NCBI GenBank assembly: GCA_018268955.1 | Contig: JAFDVO010000038.1 | Location: forward strand, 1-64,000 | From: Acidobacteriota bacterium | GTDB taxonomy: Bacteria > Acidobacteriota > Vicinamibacteria > Vicinamibacterales > CAVVIG01 | Reading direction: 5' to 3' | Length of the DNA stretch: 64,000 nt | Part shown: in pieces, positions 57,412 through 64,000 of the stretch | Layout: every line of letters begins with the position of its first letter | Numbering within the stretch: the first letter of the stretch is position 1 | Program-made: the position numbers and the translations under genes | The notes under the pieces: model-generated | Databases searched by the model: none | What the model saw: the letters and a program-made list of their open reading frames with translations, nothing else | What the model was told of the DNA's origin: nothing

Positions 57412-58765
57412 TCGTCGCGCCGAGCAGATGGGTGGCTCGGACCTCGGCGGCTGCGCGGTGGCCACTCTCGACGGCGCCGTTCATGTAACCCTGCCAGCGC
57501 AGGCTCGTGTGCTCGCCTGCGAAGACGATCTTGCCGCAGGGTTGCGCGAGCCACCCGCGCAGTGCGGGACTGAAGGACGGGTCGAAGAACGCGTATCCGC
57601 CCCGTGACCACGAGTCCGTCTCCCATCGCGCCTGTTTCCAGCCGACGAGGTGGGCCTGCTTCGACCCGAGCCACTCGAGCGACCGGACCAGCCCCTCGAT
57701 GCCTTCCCGTTCGACGAGGTCGTGCGTGGCATCGCTGGCCGAACCACCCGCGAGCAGCGTGAGGATGCCGGCCTTGCCGCGCTGCTCCTCATTCGCTTCC
57801 CACCCGGCACCGAACGGCAGCGCTGACCCGAATGCCCGTGGACGCGTCGCGGCGCGCCAGAACCGCTGGTCGAACTGCAGCAGGGTTTTCGTGGCCCGGC
57901 CGTAGGCGAGCGTGGCGAGGGCATCGTGCTGCTGGACCGGAAGCGCGGGGGTGATCGGGATGCGGCGGAGCAGCGGGGCAGGGATCGCGAGCACCAGGTA
58001 GTCCGCCTGCATCTGTGCCCGGGCGCGTCCGTTGCGGACCGACGCCCGGATGGTGCCGCCTCGCTGCGAGACGCCGAGCAGCTCGGTGTTCAGGTGCAAG
58101 CGATCCCCGAGCACCGCCGCGAGCACGGCGGTCAGCCGATCGTTCCCGCCGCTGATCCGGTACATGCGCCCCGCTGCGGCGTCATCCTCCGACGAGAACT
58201 CGTGGACCAGCTGGAGCAGCGAGAGCTCAGCGGGGTCGGCGAGGAAGAAGCCGCGAAGGCCCTGCACGGTCGCGCGCAGTTCCTCATCCGCGTGGACGTC
58301 GTCCAGCCACTGCGCGACGGATCGGCGGCCGAGCTCCGCGGCGACCGGGGAGTTCCATCTCGATTCGATCGTCCGGTACCGCCGGGCGTCGGGAGCGAGC
58401 GCCTGTGCGAGCCGCTCCCACCCACGTCCTGCCGTGCGGGTGACGATGCGGATCGTGCCGGTCCGGGTCTGGCGCGCGTAGCCGAATCCACTGCTCAGGA
58501 TCCGGACCTGTTCGAGCCCGAACTCGTCCGCGAGGGCACGAATGGCGGCGTGTTCCTCGTCGATCAGGTCGCCGCCGGCTTCGGCATGCTGGCCGTCGAT
58601 GAAGCCGTCACGGAGCGTCCAGACCCGTCCTCCCACGCGATCGCGTGCATCGATGAGCGATACCGTGGCGCCCATGCCGGCGAGGTCGCGCGCGGCCACG
58701 AGCCCAGCCAGGCCCGCGCCCGCCACCAACACCGACACTCCAGCCAGACTCGCGTCGTTCGCCAC
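57404..58765 (-). CDS. Flavin monoamine-oxidase family protein, 453 aa
   Basis: FAD-binding start VSVLVAGAGLAGLVAARDLAG followed by DARDRVGGRVWTL, a typical amine-oxidase DG-fold. The C-terminal FAGEHTSLRWQGYMNGAVESG completes the FAD site. A short basic and aromatic substrate region is present. Substrate (amine, polyamine or other) unknown. GTG start with TAGAGT-N6 upstream, predicting a leaderless mRNA. Convergent and overlapping 8 nt with pepF. Confidence 0.9.
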   Translation of the reverse strand: MANDASLAGVSVLVAGAGLAGLVAARDLAGMGATVSLIDARDRVGGRVWTLRDGFIDGQHAEAGGDLIDEEHAAIRALADEFGLEQVRILSSGFGYARQTRTGTIRIVTRTAGRGWERLAQALAPDARRYRTIESRWNSPVAAELGRRSVAQWLDDVHADEELRATVQGLRGFFLADPAELSLLQLVHEFSSEDDAAAGRMYRISGGNDRLTAVLAAVLGDRLHLNTELLGVSQRGGTIRASVRNGRARAQMQADYLVLAIPAPLLRRIPITPALPVQQHDALATLAYGRATKTLLQFDQRFWRAATRPRAFGSALPFGAGWEANEEQRGKAGILTLLAGGSASDATHDLVEREGIEGLVRSLEWLGSKQAHLVGWKQARWETDSWSRGGYAFFDPSFSPALRGWLAQPCGKIVFAGEHTSLRWQGYMNGAVESGHRAAAEVRATHLLGATTT

Positions 58766-58771
58766 ACCCCA

Positions 58772-58777
58772 ACTCTA
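58772..58777 (-). promoter_or_regulatory. Predicted -10 element of the amine oxidase gene
   Basis: TAGAGT on the minus strand is followed by exactly 6 nt and GTG at 58765. This box sequence is the same as that of the zinc-ribbon protein at 24830. Confidence 0.45.
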
Positions 58778-58952
58778 TTGGAAACCGGGGGGCAGGTGGG
58801 TAGACTTTCAGGCGGTCCATCGACAACCGAAGTGCGTCCCGCCCTGGCCTCGGTCGGCCGAGGGCGGGGGCCGTACCCTCGCGTGATCCGGATGAGCCTG
58901 CCCGCCGGGCAGATGTCGGGAACTCGTTGTGTTCGTGTCGGTTCAGGGAATC

Positions 58953-61211
58953 ATGGTGCAGCAACTCAGTCGCCGGGCATGTGTCGCCGGTCTCGTCGGT
59001 TTGGCTCTCTTTGGCGGGCAGTCCGTGTCCGCACAGCCTCAGCAACACGATCACGGGCAGCCGCCCGCGCAGGTGACCGCCCCGGAACGGCCGGCCGCCG
59101 GGAATCGGGGCGAGCAGTACCGAATTCAACCCCTGCGTGCGGCTCGCGCTCCCGAGATCGATGGCGTGCTCGCCGACGAAGCGTGGCGCACCGCGCCGAT
59201 GATCGACACGTTCACCCAGCAGGAGCCTGTGAATGGGCAGCCAGCCACCGAGCGGACCGAGGTGCGGGTGCTCTACGACTCGGGGAACCTCTACATCGCG
59301 GTGCATGCGTTCGACTCCGACCCTGAACACCTGACCGCCACGGAGATGCGGCGCGATTCGGACCGCATCAACGACGAGGACTACTTCCAGGTCATTCTCG
59401 ATACATTCCGGGACTCGCGCTCCGGCTACATGTTTGTGACGAACCCGCTTGGGGCGAAGCTCGAGCAGCAGATCTTCGAGGAGGGCGGCGGCAATGTGCG
59501 CGGCTCCGCCTCGAACATCAACAAGGACTGGAACGGCGTGTGGGATGCCGCGGCACGGCGGACCAGCGACGGGTGGGTGGCCGAGATCGCGATCCCCATG
59601 GTGACGCTGCGGTCGCCCGACGTGCCGGTGCAGACCTGGGGGATCAACTTCGCGCGGCAGATCCGGCGCAAGAACGAGATCGTCTACTGGTCGCCCATCC
59701 CCAAGCCCTACAACATCATGCAGGTCAGCCTCGCGGGCACGATCACCGGCATGACCGACCTGAACCGCGGGCTCGACCTGCGTATCAAGCCGTACGTCAC
59801 CGCGGGCACCAAGTACGACCGGGTGGGCGAGGCCTCCACCACGGACGGCCTCAAGGATGTCGGCTTCGACGTGAAGTACGGCGTGGGCCACGGTCTGGCC
59901 CTCGACGTCACGGTGAACACCGACTTCGCGCAGGCGGAGGTCGACGAGCAGCAGGTGAACCTCACGCGGTTCCAGCTGTTCTTCCCGGAGAAGCGCGACT
60001 TCTTCCTCGAGAACTCCGGCCAGTTCAACGTCGGCACGCAGGGGCTCGAGCGGCTGATGGACCTGTTCTTCAGCCGCCGGATCGGCCTTTCGGACGCGGG
60101 GCAGCCGATCGGCATTCGCGGCGGCGCACGGCTCACCGGCAAGGTGAGCGGCAACAACGTGGCGTTGATGGACCTGCAGACGGAGGAGTTCAACGGCCGG
60201 CCCGCGGACAACTTCCTCGTGGCGCGGTACAGCAAGGACATCAGGCGGCGTTCGAAGCTCGGTGGCCTGTTCATCAACAAGGAGTCGATGAACTCGCCTC
60301 GCTTCAACCGCGTCGCCGCGGCAGACGCCCTCTTTGCGCCGAACCGGGCGTTCTCGATCCACACGATCGCCGCGAAGTCGATGTCACCGAACGTGACGAC
60401 CGAGAACAACGCGTATCACGCGCGAGCGCTGTACCTCGACACCAAGTGGCAGACCTACGCGGAGTTCTCGCAGATCGACAGGAACTTCAACGACGAGGTC
60501 GGCTTCATTCCGCGGACCGGCATCCGGCAGTCCAAGGTCCACATCGAGCGCAACCCGCGCCCGGGCGGGCTCATTCGCGTGATGGAGCCGATGATGAACA
60601 TCATCTACATCACGGACACGAACAACCGGCTGCTCACGCGCCGCATCCACCACATGGTGGGGACCCGCTTCCAGAACGGCGCCTACCTGAACGTGTGGTG
60701 GAACCGCTGGTTCGACCAGATCGACGAACCGTTCAAGGTGCAGACGGTCACCATTCCGCGGGGCACCTACCGGTACAACGAATTGATGTTCATGTTCAAC
60801 TCGAACCCGGCGCGGAAGATCTACGAGCAGTTCTCCTACTCGCCGCAGACCTACTACGGCGGGAACCGCACCGACATCTCCGGTACGCTCGGCGTGCGCC
60901 TCAGCAGCCGCGCCTCGGGCCAGTACTCGCTGCAGCGCAACGACGTGAGCGGCCCCTGGGGCAACTTCGTCGTCAACCTCAGCATCGTGCGTCTGGACTT
61001 CGCGATCTCGCCGCGCCAGACGGTCCGCTCGCTGTCGCAGTACAACTCGCTCACGCGCCAGCTGTCGCTCAGCTTCCGGTACAACTTCATCTACAAGCCT
61101 GGCAGCGACATCTACGTCACGTACGACGAACTGCAGACCGACACGCTCGGACGTCCGATCGGCCGCAATCGCCAGTTCGTGGTGAAGACGACGTACCTGC
61201 TGTCGCGCTGA
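58953..61211 (+). CDS. Secreted DUF5916 protein with N-terminal CBM9-like domain, 752 aa
   Basis: An AGGGA site precedes ATG 58953. The signal peptide ends near SVSAQP, followed by a His/Pro/Gln-rich linker. Residues of about 55-240 fit the carbohydrate-binding family 9-like domain (PEIDGVLADEAWRTAP, VLYDSGNLYIAVHAFD). The rest is DUF5916, an outer-membrane beta-barrel-like region (FFPEKRDFFLENSGQF, GARLTGKVSGNNVALM). These proteins are common in Acidobacteriota and Bacteroidota and are probably outer-membrane polymer-binding proteins. No porter partner is present nearby. Confidence 0.88.
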   Translation: MVQQLSRRACVAGLVGLALFGGQSVSAQPQQHDHGQPPAQVTAPERPAAGNRGEQYRIQPLRAARAPEIDGVLADEAWRTAPMIDTFTQQEPVNGQPATERTEVRVLYDSGNLYIAVHAFDSDPEHLTATEMRRDSDRINDEDYFQVILDTFRDSRSGYMFVTNPLGAKLEQQIFEEGGGNVRGSASNINKDWNGVWDAAARRTSDGWVAEIAIPMVTLRSPDVPVQTWGINFARQIRRKNEIVYWSPIPKPYNIMQVSLAGTITGMTDLNRGLDLRIKPYVTAGTKYDRVGEASTTDGLKDVGFDVKYGVGHGLALDVTVNTDFAQAEVDEQQVNLTRFQLFFPEKRDFFLENSGQFNVGTQGLERLMDLFFSRRIGLSDAGQPIGIRGGARLTGKVSGNNVALMDLQTEEFNGRPADNFLVARYSKDIRRRSKLGGLFINKESMNSPRFNRVAAADALFAPNRAFSIHTIAAKSMSPNVTTENNAYHARALYLDTKWQTYAEFSQIDRNFNDEVGFIPRTGIRQSKVHIERNPRPGGLIRVMEPMMNIIYITDTNNRLLTRRIHHMVGTRFQNGAYLNVWWNRWFDQIDEPFKVQTVTIPRGTYRYNELMFMFNSNPARKIYEQFSYSPQTYYGGNRTDISGTLGVRLSSRASGQYSLQRNDVSGPWGNFVVNLSIVRLDFAISPRQTVRSLSQYNSLTRQLSLSFRYNFIYKPGSDIYVTYDELQTDTLGRPIGRNRQFVVKTTYLLSR

Positions 61212-61215
61212 CGAA

Positions 61216-61310
61216 GAGGGCGGGCAGGGCAGGTAGGGCGGGTGGGGCCTGGCCAGCCTGCCCGTGGTTCTGGCCGCAGTCCAACCTGCCCGACCCGCCC
61301 GACCTGCCTC
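61216..61310. repeat. Inverted nonamer pair, CCTGCCCGA family
   Basis: A G-rich half (GGGCGGGCAGGGCAGG-like) spans about 61217-61249 and a C-rich half (CCTGCCCGA, CCCGCCCGA, CCTGCCTCT) spans 61284-61310. The halves are reverse complements. It sits in the convergent gap, 5 nt after the DUF5916 stop, and its last base is the first base of the stop codon of the TraB/GumN gene on the minus strand. Confidence 0.62.
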
Positions 61311-62167
61311 TACTGCTGCACCACCGTGTAGCCCTTCGCGCGCAGCTGGGCGACGAGGCCGTCCTTCCCCACGAGGTGTGCGGCGCCGACGACGACGAGG
61401 GCCGGCTTCGGGCGGGCGAAGAGCGCCTCGATCTTCGGCAGCCACGCGTTGTTGCGGGCGACAAGCAGGCGCTGATACATCTGGGGTTCGGTCTGGAGAT
61501 CGCCGAGGACGACTTTTTCGATGGCGGCGGCGTCACCCGCCTTCCACGCACGCGCCAGCTCCGCGACGCTGTCCTTTTCCGTGTCGAGCTCCTTCAGCGT
61601 CTGCGCAAGCATCCGGTCCTGCAGCGGCATCGGCAGCGAGTCGAACTGCGCGATCTGGAACTCCAGCGTCTCGAGCCCCTGCACGCCGATCCCCCGGGCC
61701 CTGGCCAGGTCGTAGAAGTGCCGGTCGAGCCCGAGCTCCGCGTTGAACCCGGCCTTCTGCCACTCGAGCCCCTGCAAGGTGAGCGCAAGCGACCAGGGCT
61801 TGAACTGCTGCAGCGGCTGCAGGGGGAGACCGAGGTCCGTCACCTTCGCGCGCACCGCCGTCATCGTATCGGGTGAGAGAGTGCGCTCGAGCGTCTGGCC
61901 GGCGGGCAGCATGCCGCGCTGGAGCAGGACCATCTGCGCGTCGCGCGACAGCATCTCGGCGAGGTCCACCTCTTCGACCAGCAGATCCGATTGCGCGAAC
62001 GCCTCGTCGAACGCGCGCGCGAGCGGGTAATACTCATCGGAGAGCAGGTGCACGGACCCGGCGAGGAACACCGTGCCGCCCTTCGCGCCCGTCGCCTTCC
62101 AGAGGAACGCCGTCGGCGCCGCCGCCTGCAGTGCGATGGTCGCCGCCGAAAGGAGCGCGACGAGCAT
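61310..62167 (-). CDS. TraB/GumN family protein, 285 aa
   Basis: Signal peptide or anchor ALLSAATIALQAAAP, then the family-specific FLWKATGAKGGTVFLAGSVHLLSDEYYPL at the start and VVVGAAHLVGKDGLVAQLRAKGYTV at the end. The GxxH (SVH) and GAAH motifs are the likely metal- or active-site residues; TraB/Tiki proteins are proteases in animals. In bacteria the role is unclear. A GTG at 62236 overlapping the M24 stop would add about 23 Gly/Ala/Arg residues that translate the nonamer array; I prefer ATG 62167. Convergent with the DUF5916 gene. Confidence 0.83.
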   Translation of the reverse strand: MLVALLSAATIALQAAAPTAFLWKATGAKGGTVFLAGSVHLLSDEYYPLARAFDEAFAQSDLLVEEVDLAEMLSRDAQMVLLQRGMLPAGQTLERTLSPDTMTAVRAKVTDLGLPLQPLQQFKPWSLALTLQGLEWQKAGFNAELGLDRHFYDLARARGIGVQGLETLEFQIAQFDSLPMPLQDRMLAQTLKELDTEKDSVAELARAWKAGDAAAIEKVVLGDLQTEPQMYQRLLVARNNAWLPKIEALFARPKPALVVVGAAHLVGKDGLVAQLRAKGYTVVQQ

Positions 62168-62173
62168 CCCAGC

Positions 62174-62230
62174 GACAGACCTGCCCGCCCAGCCCGCCCG
62201 ACCTGCCCCTCCAGCCCTTCCTGCCCTCTG
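62174..62230. repeat. Nonamer array, CCTGCCCG family
   Basis: Degenerate CCTGCCCGCC, AGCCCGCC, CGACCTGCC and AGCCCTTCCTGCC units between the M24 peptidase stop and the TraB/GumN start. Read on the minus strand it could be translated as a Gly/Ala/Arg-rich extension of the TraB protein, which makes that gene start uncertain. Confidence 0.55.
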
Positions 62231-62232
62231 AC

Positions 62233-63714
62233 TCACCGCGCCCCTCCCGACGTTCGCCCTGTTCGCATGAACGCCTCGATGTCCTTTATCGACTTGGGCA
62301 CGGCCACCGACAGGTTCCTCACGCCGTCGGCTTCCATGACGAACGAATCCTCGATGCGGACGCCGACATCGGCGTACTTCGTCACTGCCGCCTGGATCTT
62401 CCCAATCAGGTCCAGGTTGGCCGGTGTCTTCGGGAGGTTGTCGATGACGCTTTGCCGGATGTAGACACCAGGTTCGATGGTGAAGGTCATGCCGGGAACG
62501 AGCACGTCGTTGCGGCCGCCGACGTCGTGCACGTCGATGCCGATGAAGTGCGACGTGCCGTGCGTGAACCACATCGCATACTGCTGGCCGGATGTGTCCG
62601 TGATCAGCCCGAGCTTCAGCAGGCCTTCTTTCAGGACGTCGACGGTGCGGTTGTGGATGGCCGCGAGGGTGGCTCCGGGCGTGGCGATCTTGATCGCTTC
62701 CTCCTGCGCGTGCAGGACCAGATCGTAGATGTCGCGCTGCACGTCCGAGAACCGGCCGCTCACCGGATACGTGCGCGTGATGTCCGAGGCCTGATAGCCG
62801 TAGTTCGCTGCGGCGTCCACCAGGAGCAGTTCGCCGGCCTGCATCTGCCGATCGGCTTCGGGGTAGTGGAGGATGGTGGCATTCGGGCCGCTGCCGACGA
62901 TCGACGGGTAGGCCCACGACACAGCGCCGCGCGCGCGGTGCACCGCCTCGATCGCCGCCTTCACCTGGTACTCGAACGCGCCGGGCGCGGCGGCTCGCAT
63001 GCCCGCCATCTGCGCCTCTGCCGAGATGTCGGTCGCCCTGGTGAGCATCTCGAGCTCGTACGGCGTCTTCACCATCCGGAAGGTCTTCAGCGTCGGCGCG
63101 ATGTCCACCGGCACATACCCGACGTAGCGGTCCCGCAGCCGCTGCAGGAGCTGCTGCGTACGTGTCGGCGGGTCGCCGGCATCCGCAGCATCCATCACCA
63201 GCGCGAGCTTCGCACGTCCGCCTTCGAGCGCGGACGCGAACGCCGCGATCTCCTTCCCGTCGAACTGGCTGCCGTAGCCCTCGCGGCTGAGGACCGCGCC
63301 GAGGAATGCATCGAATGCCGAGGTCGGGAGGACGGTGGTGATCCCTGTGCGCTCCCTCGCTTCATCCCGCGAGAGCAGGTGGCCGGTCCAATGCTCGCGT
63401 TCGGGATTGCGATCCTTGATGAAGAGGACCTCCCTGCGCGACACATTGCCGGGCATCAGGACCAGGATGGTGTCCTCCTGCGTGACGCCTGTCAGGTAAT
63501 AGAGATTGCTGTCCTGCCGGTACTCGTAGTCGACGTCGCCCGAGTACACGCGTGCCGGCGCACTCAGGAGAATCGCCATCGTCTCGGGACCGAGCCGATC
63601 CAGCAGCTTCGCCCGACGGCTCGTCAGATCCTCGGAGAGGGGCGACGCCGCCAGCGAACGAGCGATCAGCAAGGCACAGACGACGAGGATCGCGGGACGG
63701 CAGGTGCGGGGCAT
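62233..63714 (-). CDS. Secreted aminopeptidase P family (M24) protein, 493 aa
   Basis: The start at 63714 follows GGAG and gives a signal peptide (LVVCALLIARSLAAS). A creatinase-like N-domain (about 35-190) contains ILLSAPARVYSGDVDYEYRQ. The M24 pita-bread domain has LLLVDAAANYGYQASDITRTYPVSG with the two Asp ligands, THGTSHFIGIDVHDVG with the His ligand, and MTFTIEPGVYI plus DVGVRIEDSFVM with the Glu ligands. It removes N-terminal residues next to proline in peptides. Together with the M28 and M20 enzymes it suggests strong extracytoplasmic peptide use. Confidence 0.92.
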   Translation of the reverse strand: MPRTCRPAILVVCALLIARSLAASPLSEDLTSRRAKLLDRLGPETMAILLSAPARVYSGDVDYEYRQDSNLYYLTGVTQEDTILVLMPGNVSRREVLFIKDRNPEREHWTGHLLSRDEARERTGITTVLPTSAFDAFLGAVLSREGYGSQFDGKEIAAFASALEGGRAKLALVMDAADAGDPPTRTQQLLQRLRDRYVGYVPVDIAPTLKTFRMVKTPYELEMLTRATDISAEAQMAGMRAAAPGAFEYQVKAAIEAVHRARGAVSWAYPSIVGSGPNATILHYPEADRQMQAGELLLVDAAANYGYQASDITRTYPVSGRFSDVQRDIYDLVLHAQEEAIKIATPGATLAAIHNRTVDVLKEGLLKLGLITDTSGQQYAMWFTHGTSHFIGIDVHDVGGRNDVLVPGMTFTIEPGVYIRQSVIDNLPKTPANLDLIGKIQAAVTKYADVGVRIEDSFVMEADGVRNLSVAVPKSIKDIEAFMRTGRTSGGAR

Positions 63715-63769
63715 CAACAGCTCCGGGATGAGGAGAGACACGCGAGCCGCAGGGCCGCGGCGCGTTCGA

Positions 63770-63777
63770 ATTATACT
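63770..63777. promoter_or_regulatory. Overlapping divergent -10 boxes between the M24 gene and the partial membrane gene
   Basis: Plus strand: TATACT (63772-63777) is followed by exactly 6 nt and GTG at 63784. Minus strand: TATAAT (63775-63770), a perfect -10 match, serves the M24 gene with a leader of about 50 nt that has its own GGAG site. No convincing -35 boxes. Confidence 0.5.
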
Positions 63778-63783
63778 TTTCGG

Positions 63784-64000
63784 GTGAGCTGGCTCTCGAC
63801 CTTCACGCGTTTCCAGCCCGGACGCACTCCGCTGCTCGGCCGCATTGGCCTGTTTGTCGCCGACTGGTCGCGCCCGGCGCGCGGACAGGAAGCGCCGATG
63901 TTCGATTCGCCGCTGCTCGAACGGCTGAGCGTCGTGCACCCGCTGATGCCGACGGCCGTCTTCCTGCCGGCCGGCCTTTATTGCTTCTGGCTCTCGGCCA
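63784..64000 (+). CDS. N-terminal fragment of a membrane protein, perhaps fatty-acid-hydroxylase-like (truncated by window end)
   Basis: The frame is open from GTG 63784 to the edge (72 codons). It reads WLSTFTRFQPGRTPLLGRIG, then VADWSRPARGQEAPMFD, then SPLLERLSVVHPLMPTAVFL and the start of a hydrophobic segment. The ERLSxVHPxMP pattern before a membrane helix reminds me of fatty-acid hydroxylase/sterol-desaturase proteins, but the diagnostic His clusters would lie beyond the window, so the family is only a guess. TATACT-N6-GTG predicts a leaderless mRNA. Confidence 0.55.
   Translation, partial: MSWLSTFTRFQPGRTPLLGRIGLFVADWSRPARGQEAPMFDSPLLERLSVVHPLMPTAVFLPAGLYCFWLSA

Noticed and set aside
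58608-60362. Minus-strand frame of about 580 codons
   Set aside because: Overlaps the amine oxidase start and the DUF5916 gene in antisense; composition is not protein-like.
1-64000. tRNA, rRNA, prophage or insertion sequence
   Set aside because: I saw no tRNA-like T-loop with flanking stems, no transposase or integrase motif and no phage genes.

Overview
This is a GC-rich bacterial chromosome segment with genes packed on both strands. I see no rRNA, tRNA, CRISPR array, prophage or insertion sequence. The gene set suggests an aerobic, polymer-degrading member of the Acidobacteriota, most likely a Vicinamibacteria-type organism. It includes several secreted M28/M20/M24 peptidases, a quinoprotein dehydrogenase, a cytochrome c fused to a copper-monooxygenase-like domain, DUF4142 and BON stress proteins, and a DUF5916 outer-membrane-type protein. 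The taxonomic call is inference from gene content and style only.

Layout. 1-9.1 kb: truncated M28 peptidase, FmdB zinc ribbon, TPR lipoprotein, typA, a GH15 glucoamylase-like gene, a membrane protein, a zinc-ribbon rhomboid protease and a DUF4142 protein. 9.1-13 kb: a minus-strand block with a 58-residue microprotein, a Vms1/baeRF release-factor-like protein, a SurA-like/DsbA-like lipoprotein and an M28 peptidase. 13-21 kb: ABC exporter, WYL regulator, TauE/SafE permease, BON protein, zinc alcohol dehydrogenase and an aminoacyl-tRNA deacylase. 21-28.3 kb: cytochrome c-monooxygenase fusion, a secreted Ig-like protein, an exported DapA-fold protein, RmuC, a dienoyl-CoA-reductase-like SDR and a YgjP-type metallopeptidase. 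28.3-35 kb: a divergent light-response locus. A CarH-type B12 photoreceptor sits with two cyclopropane-fatty-acid-synthase-like methyltransferases, an FAD oxidoreductase, DUF1365, DUF1295 and DUF2177. 35-44 kb: AsmA-like protein, quinoprotein, GIY-YIG and small proteins, and an AlgI/AlgJ-like O-acetylation pair. 44-48 kb: an SDR-thrB-thrC operon. 48-64 kb: gluconokinase, quinone oxidoreductase plus FKBP, MFS transporter, phosphoesterase, VapBC, M20 peptidase, PRC-barrel protein, PepF, amine oxidase, DUF5916 protein, TraB/GumN protein, M24 peptidase and a truncated membrane gene.

Three patterns go beyond gene calling. First, the intergenic promoter of the CarH locus carries three T-N-N-A-C-A boxes at exact 11-bp spacing, overlapping a good sigma70 promoter. 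This is the architecture described for CarH operators. Second, about eleven non-operonic genes have a -10-like hexamer exactly 6 nt before their start codon, which predicts widespread leaderless mRNAs and settles several ambiguous starts. Third, at least fifteen intergenic spots hold short degenerate tandem arrays with 7-, 8- or 9-bp units. They belong to a few recurring unit families. They usually abut or supply a stop codon, and several are arranged as inverted pairs.

No intergenic stretch exceeds about 300 bases; the largest gaps are filled mostly by these short arrays.
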